A stretch of DNA of 35,546 bases from Synergistaceae bacterium. GTDB lineage: Bacteria > Synergistota > Synergistia > Synergistales > Aminobacteriaceae. Below the pieces are notes generated by a model, which had not been told where the DNA came from, made no database searches, and saw only the letters and a list, made by a program, of their open reading frames with translations. The DNA lies in NCBI GenBank assembly GCA_031272145.1, contig JAISUL010000043.1:1-35546 (forward strand). The letters are read 5' to 3'. Within the stretch, counting starts at the first letter, position 1. Each line of letters starts with the position of its first letter. This document shows, piece after piece, positions 14,031 to 20,654 of this stretch. The position numbers and the translations under genes were made by a program.

Positions 14031-14813
14031 CTATAGGAGATCATCGCGCCAATCCCAAAAGGACAGGTCAATCCCCAGCGGTTCGTCAGACCCAAGCTTG
14101 CGCTTGAGCGCGAAGAAGACATCCGTGTTGGCGTTGAGCCTGGCGTAGGCAAGGACGTTCTTGCCCCTGTTGTCCTTGGCGTTGATGTCGGCACCCTCCC
14201 TGAGCAGAAGGCCGACGCCCCAGGGTTTGAAGTTGGACGCGGCGGCGAGCATCAGGGGGGTTGCGCCATCGTTGTCGCGCGCGTTGACGTCGGAGCCGCC
14301 GTCGACCATGGCGTAGAACAGCACAGGGTTCAGGCCAAGGAAACGGCTGCACACGACCAGCCACATCAGGGCAGTCCAGCCGTTACTGCTCCTTGCGCTG
14401 GTGTCGGCCCCGGCCTTGAGCAGGCGGACGATCGCCTCGTGGCCCATATCGCGAATGGCGGCGTTCATCAGGGCGGTTAAACCGTTCTCGTCCTGTGCGT
14501 TGACGTCGGCCCCGGCATTCAGCAGGGCGGAGATCACGTCCGGATCGCCGCTGTAGTACGCGGCGTACATCAGGGCGGTCGCGCCGTGAGCGTCCTTCAA
14601 GTTGACGTCGGCTCCGGCTTTCATCAGAACTTTGAACAAGCCATAGTCGCGGCGGGCAAGGGCCAGCATCAGGGCGGTAAAGCCGCTATCGTCCGCGAGA
14701 TCGGGGGATGCCCCTTCGTCGAGGGCACGCTGCATCCAGGCGGCAGCCGTCACCTTGGGCTCCGCATCCTTCTTGAGGAGGGCGTTAGAGCCCTCAGACA
14801 CCAAATCAGACAT
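14031..14813 (-). CDS. Ankyrin-repeat protein (array member 8, divergent, 5 repeats)
   Basis: This 260-residue protein differs from the other seven: it lacks their N-terminal cap and instead begins SDLVSEGSNALLKKDAEPK with a short helical region (AAWMQRALDEG). Five ankyrin repeats follow, the fourth with an insert (VVCSRFLGLNPVLFYAMVDG), and then an acidic/aromatic tail ending SFWDWRDDLL. The ATG at 14813 has AAGGA upstream at good spacing; the ATG at 14822 would overlap that ribosome site. It has its own -10 box and is followed by its own terminator, so it is probably a separate unit. It may represent the older gene next to which the array expanded, but that is inference. Confidence 0.82.
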   Translation of the reverse strand: MSDLVSEGSNALLKKDAEPKVTAAAWMQRALDEGASPDLADDSGFTALMLALARRDYGLFKVLMKAGADVNLKDAHGATALMYAAYYSGDPDVISALLNAGADVNAQDENGLTALMNAAIRDMGHEAIVRLLKAGADTSARSSNGWTALMWLVVCSRFLGLNPVLFYAMVDGGSDVNARDNDGATPLMLAAASNFKPWGVGLLLREGADINAKDNRGKNVLAYARLNANTDVFFALKRKLGSDEPLGIDLSFWDWRDDLL

Positions 14814-14834
14814 GGAAATCATCCTTTCCAGTAA

Positions 14835-14840
14835 TATAAT
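14835..14840 (+). promoter_or_regulatory. -10 box of trmFO
   Basis: TATAAT stands 39 bases before the trmFO start codon. No good -35 hexamer is visible. It lies back-to-back with the minus-strand -10 box at 14848. Confidence 0.45.
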
Positions 14841-14847
14841 GGAGAGT

Positions 14848-14853
14848 ATTATA
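14848..14853 (-). promoter_or_regulatory. -10 box of ankyrin gene 8
   Basis: TATAAT on the minus strand lies 34 bases upstream of the chosen ATG at 14813. The -35 region is weak. The two divergent -10 boxes are only 7 bases apart, so the trmFO and ankyrin 8 promoters may compete for polymerase. Confidence 0.45.
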
Positions 14854-14878
14854 CCACACTATGGGGTCGGAGGCCAGA

Positions 14879-16183
14879 ATGATTCTCACAATTATAGGCG
14901 GAGGCCTGGCTGGCTGCGAGGCGGCATGGCAGGCGGCCTCACGCGGGGTTCGAGTGCGGCTGTTCGAGATGCGCCCGCTCGCCGGGACGCCCGCGCACAC
15001 CTCGGGCAGGCTGGCGGAGGTCGTGTGCAGCAACTCCTTCGGCAGCGTGGGCAGCGACTCGGCGGCTGGCATCCTCAAGGCCGAGCTGTCGCTGTGCGGG
15101 TCGCTCATCCTGGACTGCGCGCACGCGTGCAGCGTCCCGGCGGGCGGCGCTTTGGCGGTAGACCGCGCCGGCTTCTCCGAACTCGTGGAGCGCCGCATCG
15201 AGGCTCACCCGAACATCGAAGTCGTCCGAACCGAAATCGACGCCATACCCGAAACGGGCATCATAGCCACAGGCCCCATGACATCCCCCCGGATGGCCGC
15301 AGCGCTCCGCGGCGTGATAGGCGACGGCCCTGGGGCGCATGACCCCTACTTATCGTTCTTCGACGCCGTGGCGCCGATAGTCACGCGCGAGTCCGTGAAC
15401 ATGGATAAGGCGTGGCTCGCGGGCCGCTACGGCAGGGGGAACGACTACATCAACTGCCCCATGAACGAGGCGGAGTACGCCGCGTTTTACGGCTTTCTGA
15501 CTCGCGCCGAACAAGCAGGCGGGCACGGCGGCGCGGACTCGTACTTTGAGGGGTGCATGCCGATCGAGGTCATGGCTAAGCGCGGAGTGGACACTCTCAG
15601 GTTCGGCCCTATGAAACCAGTCGGCCTGACAGACCCCCGCACTGGCCGTCTGCCCTACGCGGCGGTTCAGCTTCGGCAGGACGACGCGGAGGGGCGGCTC
15701 TTCAACATCGTGGGCTTTCAGACTGGACTGAAGTGGGGCGAGCAGGCCAAGCTCATCCATATGATCCCGGGGCTGGAGGAGGCGGAGATAGTGCGCTTCG
15801 GCGTGATGCACGAAAACATCTACGTGAACGCGCCCCGCGTGCTGGACCAGCACCTGCAGCTAAGAGCGCGCCCCGGCGTCTTCCTGGCCGGCCAGCTAAC
15901 GGGAGTCGAGGGCTACATGGAGAGCACCGCGATGGGCCTGGCGGCGGGGGTAAACGCGGCTCGCACGCTGCTGGGCTTGGGGTGCGTGACGTGGCCGCGT
16001 CCGACCGCGATAGGGTCGCTGATAAACTACCTAATGGACGCCGGGCCTGACGGGAGCAAGAACTTCCAGCCCATGAACGCAAACCTCGGCATCTTCCCCC
16101 CGCTTGACGAGAAAGTTAAGGACAAGAAGCTGAAGGCGCGCCTGATGTACGAGCGGGCTATCGCCTGCGTGCCGCCTCTATAA
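14879..16183 (+). CDS. trmFO: Methylenetetrahydrofolate--tRNA-(uracil-5-)-methyltransferase TrmFO
   Basis: This FAD and folate enzyme makes m5U54 in the T loop of tRNA. The FAD-binding IIGGGLAGCEAAW is at residues 5-17. The family signature EMRPLAGTPAHTSGRLAEVV with CSNSFGS follows, and then YINCPMNEAEYAAFY and TGVEGYMESTAMGLAAG. It has 434 residues, the normal length. The start is the ATG at 14879, with GGAGG five bases upstream; the ATG at 14861 has no ribosome site and would add six residues in front of the MILTIIGGG start. Its last 26 bases overlap the end of hldE on the other strand. Confidence 0.95.
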   Translation: MILTIIGGGLAGCEAAWQAASRGVRVRLFEMRPLAGTPAHTSGRLAEVVCSNSFGSVGSDSAAGILKAELSLCGSLILDCAHACSVPAGGALAVDRAGFSELVERRIEAHPNIEVVRTEIDAIPETGIIATGPMTSPRMAAALRGVIGDGPGAHDPYLSFFDAVAPIVTRESVNMDKAWLAGRYGRGNDYINCPMNEAEYAAFYGFLTRAEQAGGHGGADSYFEGCMPIEVMAKRGVDTLRFGPMKPVGLTDPRTGRLPYAAVQLRQDDAEGRLFNIVGFQTGLKWGEQAKLIHMIPGLEEAEIVRFGVMHENIYVNAPRVLDQHLQLRARPGVFLAGQLTGVEGYMESTAMGLAAGVNAARTLLGLGCVTWPRPTAIGSLINYLMDAGPDGSKNFQPMNANLGIFPPLDEKVKDKKLKARLMYERAIACVPPL

Positions 16184-17579
16184 TGGCCGAGCTCGACAGG
16201 CCGTCTACGAGGGGCAGGATCACGACCTCCTCCGCGTACTCCCGCCCCGGAAGCTCGTCCGCTTTATAATCCCCGCCCTTAGCCAGCACGTTGGGGCGCA
16301 GTTCCGACAGGAGCGCCTCGGGCGTGTCAGAGCCGAACACCACCACCGCGTCCACCGCCCGCATCGACGCCAGCACCGCGGCCCTGTCCGCCTCCCGGTT
16401 GACGGGCCTGTGTGGCCCCTTGATCCGTCTGACCGAGGCGTCGCTGTTTAATCCAACTATGAGTTTGTCGCCCAAAGCGCGAGCTGCCGTCAAACTCGCG
16501 GCGTGGCCTGCGTGAAAGAGGTCGAAACACCCGTTGGTGAACACCACTCGGAGGCCGGCGTCCCTCCACTCGCGGCACGCGCGCACGGCCTTGTCACGCT
16601 CGTTCAACCCGAATATTGGGGCTGTGTTCTGTGGCTTATGCTCTAGGTCGGACGCGGTTATCGGGTACGTCCCGGCGCGGGTCACGACGATCTGCGCTGC
16701 CTCGTTTGCGAAGCGGGCCGCCTCAAGCACGGAGCGAGAGCCTGACGCCGCCATGCAGGCTATCACCGTGTCGCCGGCGCCGCTGACGTCGAAGACCTCC
16801 ACCCTGCGCGCCGGGATGTGAACCGGGCCATTTTCCTTTTCTATGAGGGTCATGCCGCTCGCGGAGCGGGTTAAGAGCAGCCAGTCCATGCCGTACGTGC
16901 GCCGCAGCTGTGCGCCGGCCTGGGCCACGGCGCCGTCCTCGTTCGGCACGGGGTAGCCCACCGCGGCGGAGAGCTCGGCCAGATTCGGCGTGGCGCCGGC
17001 TGCGCCCCTGTACTTCTCCCAGTCGCTGCCCCGCGGATCAATTAAGACCGGCACGGGGTTAGTCAAACTCGCGCAGCGCTCTATGACGGCGCGGCATATC
17101 GCGGGCGAGCAGAACCCCAGCCCGTAGTCCGAGAGGATCAGAGTGGAAACGCCTTGTGCGAGGACGCCATCCAAAATCGACACGACCACGCGCACGTCGT
17201 CCTTGTCCGCTCGTGCCTCACTGATCCCCTCGCGGTCGAAGCGCGCCACCTGCTGACCCTCGCATATCAGGCGCGTCTTGGTTAGGGTCGGGCCGTCGTG
17301 CTCAAACAGCTCCGCCTCTATGCCCCCGGCTTCGAGGTGTGCGCGAACCCGGGACGCGGCGTGGTCCCGTCCCACGCGCCCCATCAGGAAGACCTGGCAG
17401 CCGAGGCCGCGGAGGTTCATCGCGACGTTCCCTGCCCCGCCGAGGTTGTCCCGCTCCGAGCCGCACACCACCACCGGGATGGGCGCCTCGCGCGAGACGC
17501 GCGACGTAGTGCCCTCGATGTACCGGTCGAGCACGACGTCCCCCAGCACGGCCACGCATCTATGAAGAAAATCACGCAT
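16158..17579 (-). CDS. hldE: Bifunctional D-glycero-beta-D-manno-heptose-7-phosphate kinase / 1-phosphate adenylyltransferase
   Basis: It makes the activated heptose for the lipopolysaccharide inner core. Residues 1-320 are a PfkB-type kinase: VVLDRYIEGTTSRVSREAPIPV, GGAGNVAMNLRGLG and the catalytic DVSGAGDT. Residues 340-473 are a nucleotidyltransferase: FTNGCFDLFHAGHAASL holds the HxGH motif, followed by GLNSDASVRRIKGP and LAKGGDYKADEL. At 473 residues it matches the E. coli fusion (477). The ATG at 17579 follows GGGGG at 8 bases; a GTG at 17588 is the alternative. Together with kdsA and the KdsD-type gene it shows that the host has an outer membrane with a KDO/heptose core. It is convergent with trmFO. 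Confidence 0.93.
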   Translation of the reverse strand: MRDFLHRCVAVLGDVVLDRYIEGTTSRVSREAPIPVVVCGSERDNLGGAGNVAMNLRGLGCQVFLMGRVGRDHAASRVRAHLEAGGIEAELFEHDGPTLTKTRLICEGQQVARFDREGISEARADKDDVRVVVSILDGVLAQGVSTLILSDYGLGFCSPAICRAVIERCASLTNPVPVLIDPRGSDWEKYRGAAGATPNLAELSAAVGYPVPNEDGAVAQAGAQLRRTYGMDWLLLTRSASGMTLIEKENGPVHIPARRVEVFDVSGAGDTVIACMAASGSRSVLEAARFANEAAQIVVTRAGTYPITASDLEHKPQNTAPIFGLNERDKAVRACREWRDAGLRVVFTNGCFDLFHAGHAASLTAARALGDKLIVGLNSDASVRRIKGPHRPVNREADRAAVLASMRAVDAVVVFGSDTPEALLSELRPNVLAKGGDYKADELPGREYAEEVVILPLVDGLSSSAIIEAARRR

Positions 17580-17632
17580 ATCACACACCCCCTGGGAAAT
17601 TTTACTCCCTCATTTTTGGAATCTCAGACCCC

Positions 17633-17660
17633 TTGACACAAAAAAACTTCCGTGTAGAAT
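17633..17660 (+). promoter_or_regulatory. Promoter of the feo operon
   Basis: TTGACA (17633-17638) and TAGAAT (17655-17660) are separated by 16 bases. This is the best -35/-10 pair in the 200-base gap. Transcription would start at about 17667, giving a leader of about 113 nt that includes four tandem palindromes. A decayed palindrome of the same family (17618-17632) abuts the -35 box. Confidence 0.7.
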
Positions 17661-17676
17661 GTTTCACGCATGAAAC
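17661..17676. promoter_or_regulatory. Candidate operator at the feo promoter
   Basis: GTTTCA-CGCA-TGAAAC is a perfect 6-bp inverted repeat with a 4-base spacer, directly after the -10 box and covering the expected start site. The position suits a repressor such as an iron-responsive regulator. The sequence is not a canonical Fur or DtxR box, so the regulator is unknown. Confidence 0.45.
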
Positions 17677-17697
17677 AATTTTCCGCCACTTTTGAAA

Positions 17698-17764
17698 GGA
17701 GGCTTAGCCTCCGAGGGGGGCTCAGCCCCCGAGGGGGCTCAGCCCCAGGGGGGTCTTAGACCCC
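17698..17764. repeat. Four tandem GC-rich palindromes in the feo leader
   Basis: Perfect palindromic arms surround a CTYAG centre four times: GGAGG-CTTAG-CCTCC (17698), GGGGG-CTCAG-CCCCC (17716), GGGG-CTCAG-CCCC (17734) and GGGGT-CTTAG-ACCCC (17750). Spacing is 18, 18 and 16 bases. The last hairpin ends only one base before the GGGAGG ribosome site of feoA, so folding could affect translation. Confidence 0.85.
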
Positions 17765-17779
17765 AGGGAGGAATGTCAC

Positions 17780-18085
17780 ATGAACAGCGGAACGGCGAAC
17801 GTAATGCCTCTGTCCTTCGCGGGCAGGGAGGAGCGCTGCTTCATCAGACAGAGCGGCAGCGGCGAGGAGCGGAAGTTCCTTGAGCACCTTGGCCTGACCG
17901 ACGGCGGCGAGATAACTCTGGTCGCCAAGAACGGCGCCGGCGTGATAGTCAGAGTCCGGAACTCGCGCCTGGCCATAAGCCGCGAGGCCGCTGACAAGAT
18001 CATGGTCGCGCCAGTAATTTGCTCGCGCTCGCACCCGCGCCCGTGCGCATGCCCGGTGCCCGCGGCGCAGAAAGCGGCGAGGTGA
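17780..18085 (+). CDS. feoA: FeoA family protein, first copy
   Basis: FeoA is a small SH3-like cytosolic partner of the FeoB ferrous iron channel. This 101-residue copy has the core pattern (FLEHLGLTDGGEITLVAKNGAGVIVRVRNSRLAISREAAD, read in parts) typical of the domain, with G-L-T-x-G-x-x-I and the terminal RLAI-A-x-K strand. A Cys/His/Pro tail (CSRSHPRPCACP) extends the C-terminus. GGGAGG precedes the ATG by 8 bases. Its TGA is next to the start of the second feoA. Paired FeoA proteins before FeoB are common in anaerobes. Confidence 0.85.
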   Translation: MNSGTANVMPLSFAGREERCFIRQSGSGEERKFLEHLGLTDGGEITLVAKNGAGVIVRVRNSRLAISREAADKIMVAPVICSRSHPRPCACPVPAAQKAAR

Positions 18086-18090
18086 GCGCC

Positions 18091-18333
18091 TTGGCTACTC
18101 TGAAGGACGTTCAGCACGGGGAGACGGTGCGCGTCGTCGCCATCAACGGCGAGGGCTCGGTCAAGCGCCGCCTCATGGACATGGGCATCACGAAGGGCGT
18201 CGAGATATACGTCCGAAAGGACGCACCCCTCGGCGACCCCATCGAGGTCAGAGTTCGCGGCTACGAACTCTCCTTGCGCGGGGAGGACGCGGCGAAGATT
18301 ACCGTGGAGGAGGCGAAGTCATGCCAGAGTTGA
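18091..18333 (+). CDS. feoA: FeoA family protein, second copy
   Basis: This is an 80-residue FeoA domain: ATLKDVQHGETVRVVAI, RRLMDMGITKGVEIYV, and GDPIEVRVRGYELSLRGEDA toward the end. I place the start at the TTG at 18091, preceded by GAGGTG six bases away; a GTG at 18082 overlapping the previous stop is the alternative. The gene overlaps the feoB start by 13 bases, which implies translational coupling. It is closer to the canonical FeoA length than the first copy. Confidence 0.87.
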   Translation: MATLKDVQHGETVRVVAINGEGSVKRRLMDMGITKGVEIYVRKDAPLGDPIEVRVRGYELSLRGEDAAKITVEEAKSCQS

Positions 18334-20507
18334 CTAACCCAATAGTGATCGCTCTGGCCGGCAACCCGAACAGCGGCAAGACCACGCTGTTCAACCGGCT
18401 CACTGGCTTGAACCAGTTCGTCGGCAACTGGCCTGGCGTGACGGTCGAGAAGAAGGAGGGCCGCCTCAAGGGAGGGGCCAACTCGGGGAACCGCGCGACG
18501 GTGATAGACCTGCCCGGCATCTACTCTCTCTCGCCGTACAGCCCTGAGGAGAAGGTGGCGCGCGAGTACCTGCTGGACCGCAGCGACGGCCCCGACGTCG
18601 TGATAGACGTGGTCGACGGCACGAACATAGAGCGCAACCTCTACCTCGCGACTCAGCTTCTGGAGGTCGGGACTCCCCTCGTCATAGCGCTCAACATGAT
18701 CGACGCGGTCGAGAAGAGCGGGGACGAGATCGACGCGGAGAAGCTCTCCCGGCGCCTCGGCTGCCCCGTGATAAAAATGTCGGCCATAGACGGCACGGGC
18801 GTATCAGAGGCGGTCGACGCGGCCATAGATTTAGCCGGCAAGCACGTCAGCGGCGGCGGAAAACAACTCCGATTTAGCGGCGAGGTCGAGCAGGCGCTTT
18901 CATCTTTAAGCGCCCTCCTCCCATCGGGCGTGGAGCCGAAGCGGTTCTTCTCCATCAAGCTGTTCGAGCGCGACCCACTGACCGCGGAGTTTGACGGAGC
19001 GATCAGGGCGAAGGCCGAGGAGTTCATAACCCCAGTCGAGGCCGAGGAAAAGTTCGGCGACGACGCCGAGAGCATCATAACGAGCGAGCGCTACGCGGTC
19101 GTGTCGGACATCGTGCGCGAGTGCGTCAAGAAGAAGAGCGACTCGCGCATGAGCACGTCTGACAAGATAGACCTGTTCGTGACGGACAGGCGGCTGGCGC
19201 TTCCCCTGTTTGCCGCCGTGATGTTCATGGTCTACTACGTGTCTGTGACGACCGTCGGGGCTTGGGCGACGGACTGGGCTAACGACGGGCTGTTCGGCGA
19301 GGGCTGGGAGATGTTCGGCCTGTCGATACCGGGCATTCCAGTGATCGCGGCGCGGTTTCTCGAATGGGCTGGCACGGCTGAGTGGCTAAACGCTCTGATA
19401 ATCGACGGCATCATCGCTGGCGTTGGGGCTGTGCTGGGCTTTGTGCCTCAGATGCTCGTGCTGTTCGTGTTTCTCGCCATACTGGAGGACTGCGGCTACA
19501 TGGCGCGGATTGCGTTCATTCTCGACAGGGTGTTCCGCGGGTTCGGGCTTTCCGGCAAGTCCTTCATCCCCATCCTGATAGGCACGGGCTGCGGGGTGCC
19601 TGGCCTTATGGCGTCTCGCGCTATAGAGAACGACCGCGACAGAAAGATGACCCTGATAACGACGACGTTCATACCGTGCAGCGCGAAGATCCCGGTCATA
19701 GGGCTGATCTCCATCGCCGTGTTCAACGGCACCTGGTGGGTTGCGCCGAGCGCGTACTTCGCCGGGCTCGTAGCGATCCTGGCGTCCGGCATCATCCTAA
19801 AGAAGACCAGCATCTTCGCCGGCGATCCCGCTCCGTTCGTCATGGAGCTCCCGCCCTATCGCATGCCGACCGTGGTCGGGGTGTGCCACGGGGCCTGGGA
19901 GAGGGCAAAGGCCTTCATAGTCAAGGCCGGAACGATAATACTTCTCTCGGTCATCGCAGTGTGGTTCTTGTCCTCCTTCGGCGTGGCCGACGGCGGCATC
20001 GCCATGGTCGAGGACATAAACGACAGCATCTTGGCGGCAGTTGGGCGCTTCGTGGCAGTCCTGTTCGTGCCGCTGGGCTTCGGGGACTGGCGCGCCGCCG
20101 TGGCGTCCATCACCGGGATCATAGCGAAGGAAAACGTCGTCGGAACTCTGGCCATACTCTACGACTTCTCCGCCGAGGCGGTGGAGGAGGGAGCGGTTGG
20201 CGCTTCGTGGGGAGGCTTCGCAGCTGCGTTCGGGCCAGTCGTGGCTTACTCGTTCCTGATGTTCAACCTGCTCTGCTCGCCATGCTGCGCCGCGATAGGC
20301 ACGATATGGCGCGAGATGAACAACAAGGCGTGGACGCTCTTCGCCCTCGCATGGCAGACCGGCGTCGCGTGGCTTGTAGCCCTCTGCGTGTACCACTACG
20401 GTCTTCTGTTCACCGAGGGCGTCTTCGGCCCAGGCACTGCCGTGGCCATTGCCGTTACCGCCCTATTCCTGTTCCTGCTGTTTCGTCCGGCGAAGGAGGT
20501 GGCTTAA
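18321..20507 (+). CDS. feoB: Ferrous iron transport protein B
   Basis: FeoB is the inner-membrane Fe(II) transporter with an N-terminal G domain. G1 is GNPNSGKTTLFNRLTG (residues 12-27), G3 is DLPGIYSLSPYS, and G4 is NMID. A helical spacer runs to about residue 280. The membrane domain carries the two Gate regions, with EDCGYMARIAFILDR, GTGCGVPG and NLLCSPCCAAIGTIWRE including conserved cysteines. It has 728 residues, within the usual range. The stop codon overlaps the ATG of the next small gene (TAATG). Confidence 0.96.
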   Translation: MPELTNPIVIALAGNPNSGKTTLFNRLTGLNQFVGNWPGVTVEKKEGRLKGGANSGNRATVIDLPGIYSLSPYSPEEKVAREYLLDRSDGPDVVIDVVDGTNIERNLYLATQLLEVGTPLVIALNMIDAVEKSGDEIDAEKLSRRLGCPVIKMSAIDGTGVSEAVDAAIDLAGKHVSGGGKQLRFSGEVEQALSSLSALLPSGVEPKRFFSIKLFERDPLTAEFDGAIRAKAEEFITPVEAEEKFGDDAESIITSERYAVVSDIVRECVKKKSDSRMSTSDKIDLFVTDRRLALPLFAAVMFMVYYVSVTTVGAWATDWANDGLFGEGWEMFGLSIPGIPVIAARFLEWAGTAEWLNALIIDGIIAGVGAVLGFVPQMLVLFVFLAILEDCGYMARIAFILDRVFRGFGLSGKSFIPILIGTGCGVPGLMASRAIENDRDRKMTLITTTFIPCSAKIPVIGLISIAVFNGTWWVAPSAYFAGLVAILASGIILKKTSIFAGDPAPFVMELPPYRMPTVVGVCHGAWERAKAFIVKAGTIILLSVIAVWFLSSFGVADGGIAMVEDINDSILAAVGRFVAVLFVPLGFGDWRAAVASITGIIAKENVVGTLAILYDFSAEAVEEGAVGASWGGFAAAFGPVVAYSFLMFNLLCSPCCAAIGTIWREMNNKAWTLFALAWQTGVAWLVALCVYHYGLLFTEGVFGPGTAVAIAVTALFLFLLFRPAKEVA

Positions 20508-20653
20508 TGCTGGCCAACATAGTAGTTGGAGCGCTGATTCTGGCCGCGGTGTTCTTCGCCGTCAGAAAGGTAATGCGCTCGCGCGGCGGATGTGAGTGCT
20601 GCGGCACATGCGACAAGTGCGCGAAAAGAGCAAGTGAAAGTAAGGGGAAGTAA
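20507..20653 (+). CDS. FeoB-associated Cys-rich membrane protein
   Basis: This 48-residue peptide has one membrane helix (ANIVVGALILAAVFFAV), a basic stretch (RKVMRSR) and the cluster CECCGTCDKC with five cysteines. It matches the FeoB-associated Cys-rich family found directly after feoB, probably an accessory in iron binding or a FeoC replacement. AAGGAGGT precedes the ATG, which overlaps the feoB stop. It is followed at once by the porin gene. Confidence 0.88.
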   Translation: MLANIVVGALILAAVFFAVRKVMRSRGGCECCGTCDKCAKRASESKGK

Positions 20654-20654
20654 T

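Noticed and set aside
6132-14813. CRISPR-like array suggested by regular repeats
   Set aside because: The 99-102-base period is coding, in frame and imperfect. There are no short identical repeats with unique spacers.
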